Shown here: one piece after another, positions 6,470 to 12,836 of the stretch
Layout of the letters: each line of letters begins with the position of its first letter
Position numbering within the stretch: the stretch's first letter is position 1
From: Planctomycetota bacterium
GTDB lineage: Bacteria > Planctomycetota > GCA-002687715 > DRQF01
DNA: 12,836 bases
Direction of reading: 5' to 3'
Assembly: GCA_015485455.1 (NCBI GenBank)
Contig: WFTN01000215.1
Location: 1 to 12,836, forward strand
Position numbers and translations under genes: made by a program
Notes under the pieces: model-generated
What the model saw: the letters and a program-made list of their open reading frames with translations, nothing else
Database searches by the model: none
What the model was told of the DNA's origin: nothing

Positions 6470-7324
6470 ATGGAACAAGAGAACAAAGACGTTGAAGAAA
6501 GCATGGGGCTATTTGAGGCTGCTTTCCAAGCTCGCCATGTGGAACTGAGTATACCCACCATCAACTCGATTGTGGTCCTTCATGACGATTCCGATCAAGA
6601 AGAAACCACCATGAACTTGGCAAAAGCCGCCGTCAGGAAATTTCAAGGAACACTCAAAGAAATCCCTGCCCCGGTCTTGGGAATGGACGCATCTGAAAAA
6701 GTAGTCGTCTTCCAGGAAGCGCTGCCTGATGCAGACTTAGTCGTAGTGCCAGCACCCTTTGGGGAAGATCTTGGATCGTTGAGCACAGAAAGCCTTAGCT
6801 CTGTCATTGACCTTTTCTTGTGTGAGACACCCAAACCTCTTCTCATTGTCAGACATCCTCTGGAATCCTATGACACAGTCCTTTCCAATCCCGTAGTCTT
6901 GTTAGACTGGCAGGAGAGGTTTCAAGGGATTGCCGCTTCTTACGGCTGTTGTTTCGCCGGCAACGACGGAAGCTTAGACCTTGTCGCCGCCATCGCCCCT
7001 TCGACGATGGACGAAATCACCGCTCTCATCGGCGAAAACGAAGATGACATGATAGCTTTCCGCAATCTGATTCAGCGGGCTGAAACCCGACTCAATGGTG
7101 GTATCGTAGCCGCAGTCCAAAAAATGGAATCTCAAAATGGCTTTCAAAGCCAATTTTCAGTACACCATGGACAGCGTCCAGCAAGTATGTGCGCCAGCAG
7201 AGCCACCGAAGCAAACGGCATCGCTGTCTGTGCCTACTTGCCCGATTCACAATCAACCTCCCTGGGCCGGATGAGAGATCTCATTCTTAAGTCAAAACAA
7301 CCTGTACTTTGCTTACCGATATAA
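6470..7324 (+). CDS. Universal-stress-protein-like cytosolic protein, probable tandem Usp fold
   Basis: This 284-residue soluble protein has no signal peptide or membrane segment. Residues about 31-128 follow the Usp pattern: INSIVVLHDD as first strand, ALPDADLVVVPAPF at the fourth strand, and KPLLIVRHP as the last. A second, weaker copy runs from NPVVLLDW (140-147) to SKQPVLCLPI at the C-terminus. The ATP-binding G-2X-G-9X-G(S/T) signature of ATP-type Usps is not seen in either half, so this is probably a non-ATP-binding or degenerate type. GAGG at 6461-6464 lies five bases before the ATG and overlaps the end of the permease, and the genes are one base apart, so translation is likely coupled. 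Usp proteins are known to regulate partner transporters (for example TeaD with the TeaABC ectoine transporter), so a regulatory role on the permease is a reasonable inference. The fold assignment is from pattern only. Confidence 0.62.
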   Translation: MEQENKDVEESMGLFEAAFQARHVELSIPTINSIVVLHDDSDQEETTMNLAKAAVRKFQGTLKEIPAPVLGMDASEKVVVFQEALPDADLVVVPAPFGEDLGSLSTESLSSVIDLFLCETPKPLLIVRHPLESYDTVLSNPVVLLDWQERFQGIAASYGCCFAGNDGSLDLVAAIAPSTMDEITALIGENEDDMIAFRNLIQRAETRLNGGIVAAVQKMESQNGFQSQFSVHHGQRPASMCASRATEANGIAVCAYLPDSQSTSLGRMRDLILKSKQPVLCLPI

Positions 7325-7326
7325 CC

Positions 7327-8007
7327 ATGACAAAAGACCAAGAACCTGATCTTCCTGAAGAAGAATTCAACCAACGTTTTCTCGCCGTCCTTGCCCCTCA
7401 CAATCCGGCTCGCCCTGAACTCATGGCCCGCCATGCTTGGTTGGTTCGTGAGAAGAACAAGGTCATGAACTTGACGCGCATAACCTCGCCGGAAGAAATG
7501 GCCACAAGGCACGTCTTGGATTCCTTGGCGGCAATTCCCATCCTGGCAGGAACCGACGACGTCACCGTGTCGCGAGTCTTGGACTTAGGAACGGGACCGG
7601 GATTCCCTGGTCTACCTTTAGCCTGCGCCCTTCCCGAATTATCCGTCACACTCCTGGACGGGACGAGAAAGAAAATTGAATTCCTCAACGACGTCGTCGG
7701 AGACTTGGGAATCACCGATCAAGTCAGCCGGGTTTGGTCCCGGTTTGAGGAACATATTCGCCCTGAGCGCAAAGAATACGACATTGTCTTGGCCCGAGCC
7801 GTAGGCCCACTGTCCCGCATCTTGCAATGGACAACCAATAATTGGTTCGGTCCATTGTTGCTGTGGAAGGGTCCTAAGTTCGAAGAGGAACTTGACGATT
7901 GCCATCGCGTGCTCAAGAAACGCAAGATGGATGTGGTCTTGGATATCGCCTATGACCTTCCAGGAGATGAAGCAGAGCGGCGCTTGGTCATGATCGACTG
8001 GATATAG
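7327..8007 (+). CDS. rsmG: 16S rRNA (guanine-527-N7)-methyltransferase RsmG (GidB)
   Basis: RsmG transfers a methyl group from S-adenosylmethionine to N7 of G527 in the 530 loop of 16S rRNA; loss of the enzyme gives low-level streptomycin resistance in several bacteria. The 226-residue product shows the family motifs in order: NLTRI (48-52), RHVLDSL (61-67), the SAM-binding loop DLGTGPGFPGLPLA (86-99), LLDGTRKKIEFL (109-120), ARAVGPL (156-162) and LLWKGPKFEEEL (178-189). Length is normal. I prefer the ATG at 7327, two bases after the upstream stop, over a TTG at 7309 inside the preceding gene. No strong Shine-Dalgarno sequence is visible, so translation probably depends on coupling. In many bacteria rsmG sits beside mnmG or parA/parB; here it is the last gene of a transporter operon, an unusual neighbourhood. 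The convergent glycosyltransferase ends 12 bases away with no terminator visible between. Confidence 0.94.
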   Translation: MTKDQEPDLPEEEFNQRFLAVLAPHNPARPELMARHAWLVREKNKVMNLTRITSPEEMATRHVLDSLAAIPILAGTDDVTVSRVLDLGTGPGFPGLPLACALPELSVTLLDGTRKKIEFLNDVVGDLGITDQVSRVWSRFEEHIRPERKEYDIVLARAVGPLSRILQWTTNNWFGPLLLWKGPKFEEELDDCHRVLKKRKMDVVLDIAYDLPGDEAERRLVMIDWI

Positions 8008-8019
8008 GTTGTCCCGGTC

Positions 8020-9084
8020 TTAAGGCGTGAGGAGGCTCTCGAAGAAACTGGCATGTCCTTGGGCAGACTGAGACCAAGAGAATTGCCTGGCGTGTCGTCG
8101 CCGTTCCTGAGCAAGCGTAAGAGTAGACTCTATGGCCCACGTTTCTCGAATTGCACGGACAAGGTCTAAGGCAGAGTTCCCGTCATAAGTGATCACAAAA
8201 TCCCTGCCCACTTCCTTGCTCACAATTGGGTCGGCGGCGACCACGGGTTTTCCCATGGCCAATCCCTCCAACAAAGAAAGACCAAAGCCCTCGATCAGAG
8301 AAGGGCAAAGAACACAACGGGCACCAGCTATTTCCCTTTGCTTGTCCAAGTCGTTGAGAGGCCCCAAGAATTTGATTCTGGTGTCCCTGGGGCGCGATCC
8401 TCGGGTGGCGCCAATCCAGTGAACTTCTGTCTTGGGATCCGTCTCCAAAAGAATCTTGAGAGCTCCTTCGACAACCTCAGGTCTGCGGCGGGGCCGAACA
8501 GTGCCAATCACAACAATCTTAGAAGTGGCTGAATCAAACCCAGCCAATGGCAAGTCGAACAATTCTTCCTCAACTCCATGAGGGATCGTTATCGAAGCCG
8601 CCTTCATTTCAGGCAATTGCTTCTTGTATGCATTTGCAGTTCCTTCGCTAGGAAATAGAGTCGGCACATCAAAGCGACGCCACGATCGATTCCCCATCCT
8701 TTGCCGCCAACCTGGAGGCTCTAAGGAATCAATGTGCGCGTCCGGAAGATCATGAACTGTGCGACAACTCAGGTATTCGGCTGACGTAGGGACATGAGCC
8801 ACTGGAGAAACAAGGATTTCCGCTCCACAGGCTTTTGCCATCTTACCTAAACACAATCGACGCCAAGCTGACCGGGGCCAAAGTGATTCTGCAACTTGAA
8901 CATCCCAAACGCTACTGCTGACCTCTAACCCTTGAGATGGTCTCTTACGCCAGAGAGCGACAAGATGCCAATCCGAAAGAAACTCAGGCAAATTCTCGAG
9001 CAAAGCCACAGCGTACCGTTCCACGCCGGTGAAGGGCTGGTTTTCCAAGACACTGAAATCATATGCCAGGGTTTTTCTACCCAT
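8020..9084 (-). CDS. GT4-type glycosyltransferase (GT-B fold)
   Basis: This 354-residue cytosolic protein transfers a sugar from a nucleotide-sugar donor. The N-terminal Rossmann domain has FTGVERYAVALLENL (18-32), typical of mannosyl/rhamnosyl-type GT4 enzymes, and HDLPD (111-115). The linker region holds FPSEGTANAYKKQLPE (144-159) and IPHGV (167-171). The C-terminal donor-binding domain begins at VVIGTVRPRRRPEVV (191-205) and contains the E-X7-E motif EGFGLSLLE (Glu265 and Glu273), followed by GLAMGKPVVAAD. Length is normal. The gene stands alone, with no polysaccharide or lipopolysaccharide genes next to it, so the acceptor is unknown; a cell-envelope glycan is the general expectation. The Shine-Dalgarno sequence is weak (AGGA about 14 bases upstream). 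The start shares a 244-base spacer with a divergent gene for an exported protein. Confidence 0.9.
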   Translation of the reverse strand: MGRKTLAYDFSVLENQPFTGVERYAVALLENLPEFLSDWHLVALWRKRPSQGLEVSSSVWDVQVAESLWPRSAWRRLCLGKMAKACGAEILVSPVAHVPTSAEYLSCRTVHDLPDAHIDSLEPPGWRQRMGNRSWRRFDVPTLFPSEGTANAYKKQLPEMKAASITIPHGVEEELFDLPLAGFDSATSKIVVIGTVRPRRRPEVVEGALKILLETDPKTEVHWIGATRGSRPRDTRIKFLGPLNDLDKQREIAGARCVLCPSLIEGFGLSLLEGLAMGKPVVAADPIVSKEVGRDFVITYDGNSALDLVRAIRETWAIESTLTLAQERRRHARQFSWSQSAQGHASFFESLLTP

Positions 9085-9140
9085 GAAGTTTCACTTTGTC
9101 CTTTTCGGCAACGTTTCGCGCCATTGGCCAAGGGCAGAAT

Positions 9141-9175
9141 AGCTGCAAAATCGATTCCCGTCCAACCTTGCAGCT
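9141..9175. repeat. 8-bp perfect inverted repeat in the divergent spacer, possible operator
   Basis: AGCTGCAA (9141-9148) and TTGCAGCT (9168-9175) are perfect inverted arms with 19 bases between, so centres are 27 bases apart. They lie about 57 bases upstream of the glycosyltransferase start and about 150 bases upstream of the exported-protein start, in a 244-base spacer (9085-9328) with no gene and no strong sigma-70 promoter by eye. A regulator site or a leader hairpin on the minus-strand transcript are both possible. Confidence 0.3.
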
Positions 9176-9328
9176 CTGAGGCACTTCTGACCAAGAGCTA
9201 AGCGACCCCACTTTTCTCCTCCACAATTCAAAAAAATTCCTTTTCAGCTTCCGCTCTGTCTCTCCCAAGGGATTACCCATTGAGCGTCGATTGGGACGCC
9301 ACCAAGAAACCCATTTGAGGATTGAATC

Positions 9329-10579
9329 ATGATCAAGAGGATATTCGGCTCGTTTGTTCTATGTTTAGCCCTTGTCGTCGCTTCACAAGGGCAAGTTGCT
9401 CATGTCTTGCAGATCGGCGGACCAGGAAGCGCCCAAGACGTCTACCTGCCATCGGCAGCCTATCCAGGAGGGGGCGGAACTCTCTTCACTGTCGAACCTC
9501 TTCCCAACTCAGGAATTCTAACCCCTGGCATCTTCAGCGGCGGCATGACTATCAACCAAACCAATGGAATAGTCATTGCCACAGACGGCTTTATCGTCAC
9601 TTTTGACTACAATCCGATCTATGGCCCATTCACACCAGCCCCTCCTTTGCCACTTCCCGGACCAGCCCCTTTGCTGCTGAGCGGTGGCCCAATCCAGGGA
9701 ATGGCCCTCGATGCCGCTGGAGGAATTTTGTGGATGACCGACGGCGTCAGTATCGGTGGATTCACGCCAGCTCCCCCATTTACACCCCTGACGATTCCTT
9801 TGCCCATCTCACCCATCATTCCAGGAACCAACCAACTCGTCGGATTAGACTTCGAAGCGAGTAGTGGAACTCTTTGGGGCTGTGGCGCCAATGGAAACAT
9901 CTATCATTTCACCACCTTGGCAGCACCCATCGGTCTCCAGCCCGTCTCAACAGTCCCCTTGCCTGGATTTACGCCTGGTTTAGGTGGACTCTGCGTCAAT
10001 CGCACCAATGGTACCCCATCCACCGGGGCGCCATTTTGTTCAACGCAAATCCCTGGCTACCACATCTGCGTCACAGATGGCCGTTTCATCTATGACGCAC
10101 TCATTGTGACGAACCCTCCAATTCCCGTTCCTCTGTCAACAGCATCGCCAGCAAGGGGATTGGCCATGAGTTGCGACTTCCAGATCATGCCCGGTGCTGT
10201 CCTTTGTCCATCAACTTTCACCGTCCCAGGAATTGGTTTGTCGAAGGCAGCCCACAATGGAGTCGGAGGCGGCAATGCATTTCGTCTCATCGGTGGTCCC
10301 CCTTCTACGCTCTCTCTTTTACTCTACGACTATTGCCCAATCCCCGGGGGACTCTTCATCCCCGCTTCCGGTGAAACTCTTTGGATCAATCCCTTGAGTG
10401 CCACATTTGGATTCGGCAGCTTCATTAGCGACGGAGCCGGTAACGTCACCGTGCCCATCGACTTTTCCTTTGGCCTAACCGGCATCCAATTCAGTATGCA
10501 ATGGGCCATCCAAGATTCTCTGGCACCTCTCGGCTATTGCCTCAGCGATGGCATGTGCTGGACGATCGGTACCAAGTAA
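9329..10579 (+). CDS. Exported beta-propeller-like protein with planctomycete-type C-terminal module
   Basis: This 416-residue protein begins with a clear signal peptide (about 1-22, MIKRIFGSFVLCLALVVAS). Four related segments follow, at about 71-95, 123-145, 170-195 and 218-257, each with a G-hydrophobic-x-hydrophobic-D/N strand, a G-x-L-W or ICV strand and then TDG or a similar turn and an aromatic strand. This spacing of about 50 residues suggests propeller blades or related beta repeats. Between them are proline-rich strings (APPLPLPGPAPLLL, APPFTPLTIPLPI). The C-terminal 100 residues contain GETLWINPLSA, then SDGAGNVTVPID, QWAIQD and LSDG, a module I associate with exported planctomycete proteins. 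Eight cysteines lie between residue 222 and 410, suggesting disulfides. GAGG at 9317-9320 is eight bases before the ATG, and a strong terminator follows. It looks like a single-gene transcript. Function is unknown; no catalytic motif is visible. Confidence 0.85.
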   Translation: MIKRIFGSFVLCLALVVASQGQVAHVLQIGGPGSAQDVYLPSAAYPGGGGTLFTVEPLPNSGILTPGIFSGGMTINQTNGIVIATDGFIVTFDYNPIYGPFTPAPPLPLPGPAPLLLSGGPIQGMALDAAGGILWMTDGVSIGGFTPAPPFTPLTIPLPISPIIPGTNQLVGLDFEASSGTLWGCGANGNIYHFTTLAAPIGLQPVSTVPLPGFTPGLGGLCVNRTNGTPSTGAPFCSTQIPGYHICVTDGRFIYDALIVTNPPIPVPLSTASPARGLAMSCDFQIMPGAVLCPSTFTVPGIGLSKAAHNGVGGGNAFRLIGGPPSTLSLLLYDYCPIPGGLFIPASGETLWINPLSATFGFGSFISDGAGNVTVPIDFSFGLTGIQFSMQWAIQDSLAPLGYCLSDGMCWTIGTK

Positions 10580-10601
10580 ACTCTAAGAACTTGATTGAGC
10601 G

Positions 10602-10631
10602 AAAGCCCCATGACCCAGTCATGGGGCTTTT
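10602..10631. terminator. Intrinsic terminator between convergent genes
   Basis: AAAGCCCCATGAC (10602-10614) pairs perfectly with GTCATGGGGCTTT (10618-10630) around the three-base loop CCA, giving a 13-bp stem. On the plus strand the stem is followed by a short T-run (four T, 10628-10631, partly in the stem). It lies 22 bases after the exported-protein stop and 33 bases past the malic-enzyme stop read from the other side, so it probably serves both transcripts. The T-run is short on either strand. Confidence 0.85.
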
Positions 10632-10663
10632 CCCATAGAAGCGCCGCGTCTGAAGAATGCAGA

Positions 10664-11860
10664 CTACTCGGGCTTGTGCTGGTGACAAACACGGTCGGCT
10701 CTTGCCGCTGCTGCCACGGCATTTGCCACGCGGACAGCAACCGATCGATCAAAAGGCGAAGGCAAAATCATCTCCGCTGTGGGCTCACCGACGCAGGAAG
10801 TGATAGCTTGAATTGCAGCGAACTTCATTCCAGGAGTGAATTTTCTGGCCCGAGACTCCAAGGCTCCCCGAAATAGGCCAGGGAATGCCAAGACGTTATT
10901 CACTTGATTAGGGAAGTCACTTCGTCCAGTCCCCACCACAACAGCACCTCCAGCGCGGGCTTCATCAGGCATGATCTCAGGGACCGGATTCGCCATGGCA
11001 AAAACAATTGGTTGGTGGCCCATGGACTCAATGTCCTTTGCTTGCAAAAGGCCTCCTTTTGAGACTCCGATAAACACATGAGCACCAACAAGGACATCCC
11101 GAAGAGATCCTCGTTCACCTGCAGTATTGGTCAATTCAGCAATCTCTTCCTTGACGCCAGTATTGTGATCGCGTCCAGGGTAAATCACGCCCTTCGAATC
11201 ACAAACACGCAACTTGCCTACAGGAATGCAATGGGGATCTTGGCCCGTGCACGTCAAGAGCCGACAGATCGCGCGGCCCGCGGCGCCCGCACCATTGATC
11301 ACAACATTCAGTTGGCCAAGAGTCCTCTTGGTCAATCGAGCGGCATTCATGACCGCAGCCAACAGGACAATCGCCGTGCCATGTTGATCATCATGCAGTA
11401 CGGGAATGCCGATGTCTTGGAGAGCGTCCTCGATCTCAAAACAACGTGGCCCGGAAATGTCCTCCAAGTTGATCCCCCCATAGGTAGGCGATATGGCCTT
11501 TACAATATCAATAATCTTTTGCGGGTCTCTTTCATCCAAAACAACAGGCACAGCATCAATCCCGGCGAACTCGCGAAAGAGGGCGGCTTTCCCTTCCATC
11601 ACCGGGAGAGACCCCATGGGGCCAATATCTCCCAAACCAAGGACTGCGGAACCATCTGAAACAACAGCCACGGTCCGCCCTTTCCAGGTCAAGTCCCATG
11701 CGGCTCCAGGATGTGCAGCAATTTCTTCGCAGGGACGAGCTACACCCGGAGTGTAAGCCAAACTCAAGTCATCTTGAGACTCCAACCTCATGCGAGAGTG
11801 AATCTCAATCTTCCCTCTTGTCTCCCGGTGCCTTGCTAGAGAACGGTCGTAAATGTCCAT
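10664..11860 (-). CDS. Malic enzyme (oxaloacetate-decarboxylating malate dehydrogenase), short form
   Basis: Malic enzyme converts malate and NAD(P)+ to pyruvate, CO2 and NAD(P)H in the cytosol, linking the TCA cycle to pyruvate and reducing power. The 398-residue protein is the short bacterial form; no phosphotransacetylase-like C-terminal domain is attached. Visible motifs: YTPGVA (36-41, catalytic Tyr), SDGSAVLGLGDIG (68-80), MEGKA (88-92, catalytic Lys91), NLEDI (131-135, metal ligands Glu/Asp), HDDQHGTAIV (156-165), the dinucleotide loop GAGAAG (190-195), and SDFPNQVNNVLAFPGLFRGAL (in part, 314-334). I choose the ATG at 11860 because GGAGG is five bases upstream; the in-frame GTG at 11872 overlaps that ribosome site. 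The gene starts 21 bases after the aminopeptidase stop and is likely cotranscribed. NAD versus NADP preference cannot be settled by eye, and both maeB- and sfcA/mae-type names are in use, so no symbol is given. Confidence 0.96.
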   Translation of the reverse strand: MDIYDRSLARHRETRGKIEIHSRMRLESQDDLSLAYTPGVARPCEEIAAHPGAAWDLTWKGRTVAVVSDGSAVLGLGDIGPMGSLPVMEGKAALFREFAGIDAVPVVLDERDPQKIIDIVKAISPTYGGINLEDISGPRCFEIEDALQDIGIPVLHDDQHGTAIVLLAAVMNAARLTKRTLGQLNVVINGAGAAGRAICRLLTCTGQDPHCIPVGKLRVCDSKGVIYPGRDHNTGVKEEIAELTNTAGERGSLRDVLVGAHVFIGVSKGGLLQAKDIESMGHQPIVFAMANPVPEIMPDEARAGGAVVVGTGRSDFPNQVNNVLAFPGLFRGALESRARKFTPGMKFAAIQAITSCVGEPTAEMILPSPFDRSVAVRVANAVAAAARADRVCHQHKPE

Positions 11861-11865
11861 GTTTT

Positions 11866-11870
11866 CCTCC
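11866..11870 (-). promoter_or_regulatory. Strong ribosome binding site GGAGG of malic enzyme
   Basis: On the minus strand GGAGG lies five bases before ATG at 11860. It decides the start: the longer reading from GTG at 11872 would place the site inside the coding region. Confidence 0.75.
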
Positions 11871-11881
11871 ACCCTTAAACC

Positions 11882-12836
11882 TTATTTCCAAGCCAAAATT
11901 TCGTCGATCGTCGTGGTCGAGATCGCATGATAAAGTGGACGGGCTTCACCATAGATGTCTCGGGCCAATTGACGCATAGAGTTCCTCTTATTCATTTCAG
12001 TATAGAGGGGCCTGAGAAACTTACGCCGACCTTGACTGGTGAGAAACTCTCGCATGCGCGGCCAAGCTGGAGCATAGTTGGACTCAATCGCAAGCAAGAG
12101 CCAAGCGCAAGTGATTTCAGAATTGTGCTTAGTGGACAGTGAAAATGCAGCATCCATCTGTGCCATCCGCTCGTGGTTTACATGGCCGGCTTGAGATCCC
12201 AAGAAATGCAACCATTCTTGAGTAGTCCAATTCTTCACTGGGAATGACTGCAAGGATACTTCTCCCTCTCGCCATTTCTTCACCAAGGCATCGATCCCTT
12301 CGAAAGCCGAACAACTGGGGATGGGTGCGTTGTCCGGAAGCCCCGATCCTTCTATCCACAATTCCGGGTCAATGGTTCGCCGCCAAGATTCTGGACCTTG
12401 GTTCAACGCTCTGTCTAGGTACAAACGAAAGTCCTCCGTTGTGCGGCTCTTGAAAGCGTTCTCATCAAACCAACGCCTCAAGAAGACATCAAACTTCTTC
12501 CTACCCATGGTGGTTTCAAGCAACCGCAAGAAAGCAGCCCCCTTGTCGTAAGGAACTCCTGTAAAGCCATCATCTGGATCCCGGCCCTCAAGGTCCACAT
12601 GAAGAATGTGATCTCTGGGGTTCATTTCGGCCATCTCATGGTGAAGATCCTCCATCGAAAGCATGATCTCCATGTTAGAACGCTCTTTGCCGTACAAAGC
12701 CTCAACCACCCGTTGTTCCACGTACACCGTGAATCCCTCGTTGAGCCAAAAATCTCGCCACGTGGCATTGGTGACCAGATTCCCCGACCATGAATGGGCC
12801 AATTCATGAGCGATCAGGGAAGTCAAGGAACGATCC
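11882..12836 (-). CDS. M1-family aminopeptidase, leukotriene-A4-hydrolase type, C-terminal part (cut by right edge)
   Basis: This zinc aminopeptidase trims N-terminal residues from peptides. The frame stays open to the window edge (reading DRSL before the first TTG), so the start and the N-terminal beta domain are outside. Just inside the edge is HELAHSW, the zinc motif HEXXH, and 18 residues later the third ligand in WLNEGFTVYVE. A tyrosine in GVPYDKG, 63 residues after that glutamate, corresponds to the catalytic Tyr383 of human LTA4 hydrolase. The segment DPELWIEGSGLP and the helical C-terminal domain with GRRKFLRPLY, matching the Arg563/Lys565 region of LTA4 hydrolase, place it in that subgroup rather than the PepN type. 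All visible catalytic residues are intact, so it should be active. As a bacterial member its job is presumably peptide degradation, not leukotriene formation. Malic enzyme follows 21 bases downstream. Confidence 0.95.
   Translation of the reverse strand, partial: DRSLTSLIAHELAHSWSGNLVTNATWRDFWLNEGFTVYVEQRVVEALYGKERSNMEIMLSMEDLHHEMAEMNPRDHILHVDLEGRDPDDGFTGVPYDKGAAFLRLLETTMGRKKFDVFLRRWFDENAFKSRTTEDFRLYLDRALNQGPESWRRTIDPELWIEGSGLPDNAPIPSCSAFEGIDALVKKWREGEVSLQSFPVKNWTTQEWLHFLGSQAGHVNHERMAQMDAAFSLSTKHNSEITCAWLLLAIESNYAPAWPRMREFLTSQGRRKFLRPLYTEMNKRNSMRQLARDIYGEARPLYHAISTTTIDEILAWK

Noticed and set aside
8008..8019. Terminator between rsmG and the convergent glycosyltransferase
   Set aside because: Only 12 bases separate the stops and I see no stem with a T-run there or just inside either gene end.
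11078..11659. 193-codon open frame antisense to malic enzyme
   Set aside because: Malic enzyme on the minus strand is certain through this stretch, and the antisense product shows no recognisable pattern.

Overview
This 12.8 kb window is dense, ordinary-looking bacterial chromosome: nine complete protein genes, one gene cut by the right edge, and possibly the first codons of another at the left edge. I see no rRNA, tRNA, insertion sequence, phage gene or CRISPR array. The best clue to the organism is the secreted protein at 9329-10579. Its C-terminal module (a stretch around SDGAGNVTVPID, then QWAIQD, then a final LSDG...TIG) is a type I associate with exported proteins of uncultured Planctomycetes. 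Base composition near 50% GC and several long exported proteins of unknown function fit this, but the assignment is an inference.

Left block (about 1-4823, all minus strand). Reading leftwards: an unrecognised exported 441-residue protein, an exported endonuclease/exonuclease/phosphatase-family enzyme with a C-terminal OB-like domain, and an exported S46-family (dipeptidyl-peptidase 7/11 type) protein. Gaps are 54 and 105 bp, so they could be one transcription unit. The S46 protein keeps His and Asp of the triad, but Glu sits where the nucleophilic Ser is expected.

Middle block (4999-8007, plus strand). A tight three-gene operon: an ion-transporter-superfamily (ArsB/NhaD/SLC13-like) permease, a universal-stress-like cytosolic protein starting one base after the permease stop, and rsmG (16S rRNA m7G527 methyltransferase). 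Facing it, only 12 bp from the rsmG stop, is a GT4-type glycosyltransferase gene on the minus strand (8020-9084). A 244 bp divergent spacer with an inverted repeat separates this from the exported beta-propeller-like protein gene.

Right block (10602-12836). A perfect 13-bp hairpin terminator sits between the exported protein and a convergent minus-strand pair. That pair is an M1 aminopeptidase of the leukotriene-A4-hydrolase type (N-terminal part outside the window) followed 21 bp later by NAD(P)-dependent malic enzyme.

The points most worth a second look are the altered S46 active site, the permease/Usp-like pair in which the permease's first repeat has lost its usual motif, and two exported proteins without a recognised family. 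I do not find a clear new multi-gene defence or mobile system here.
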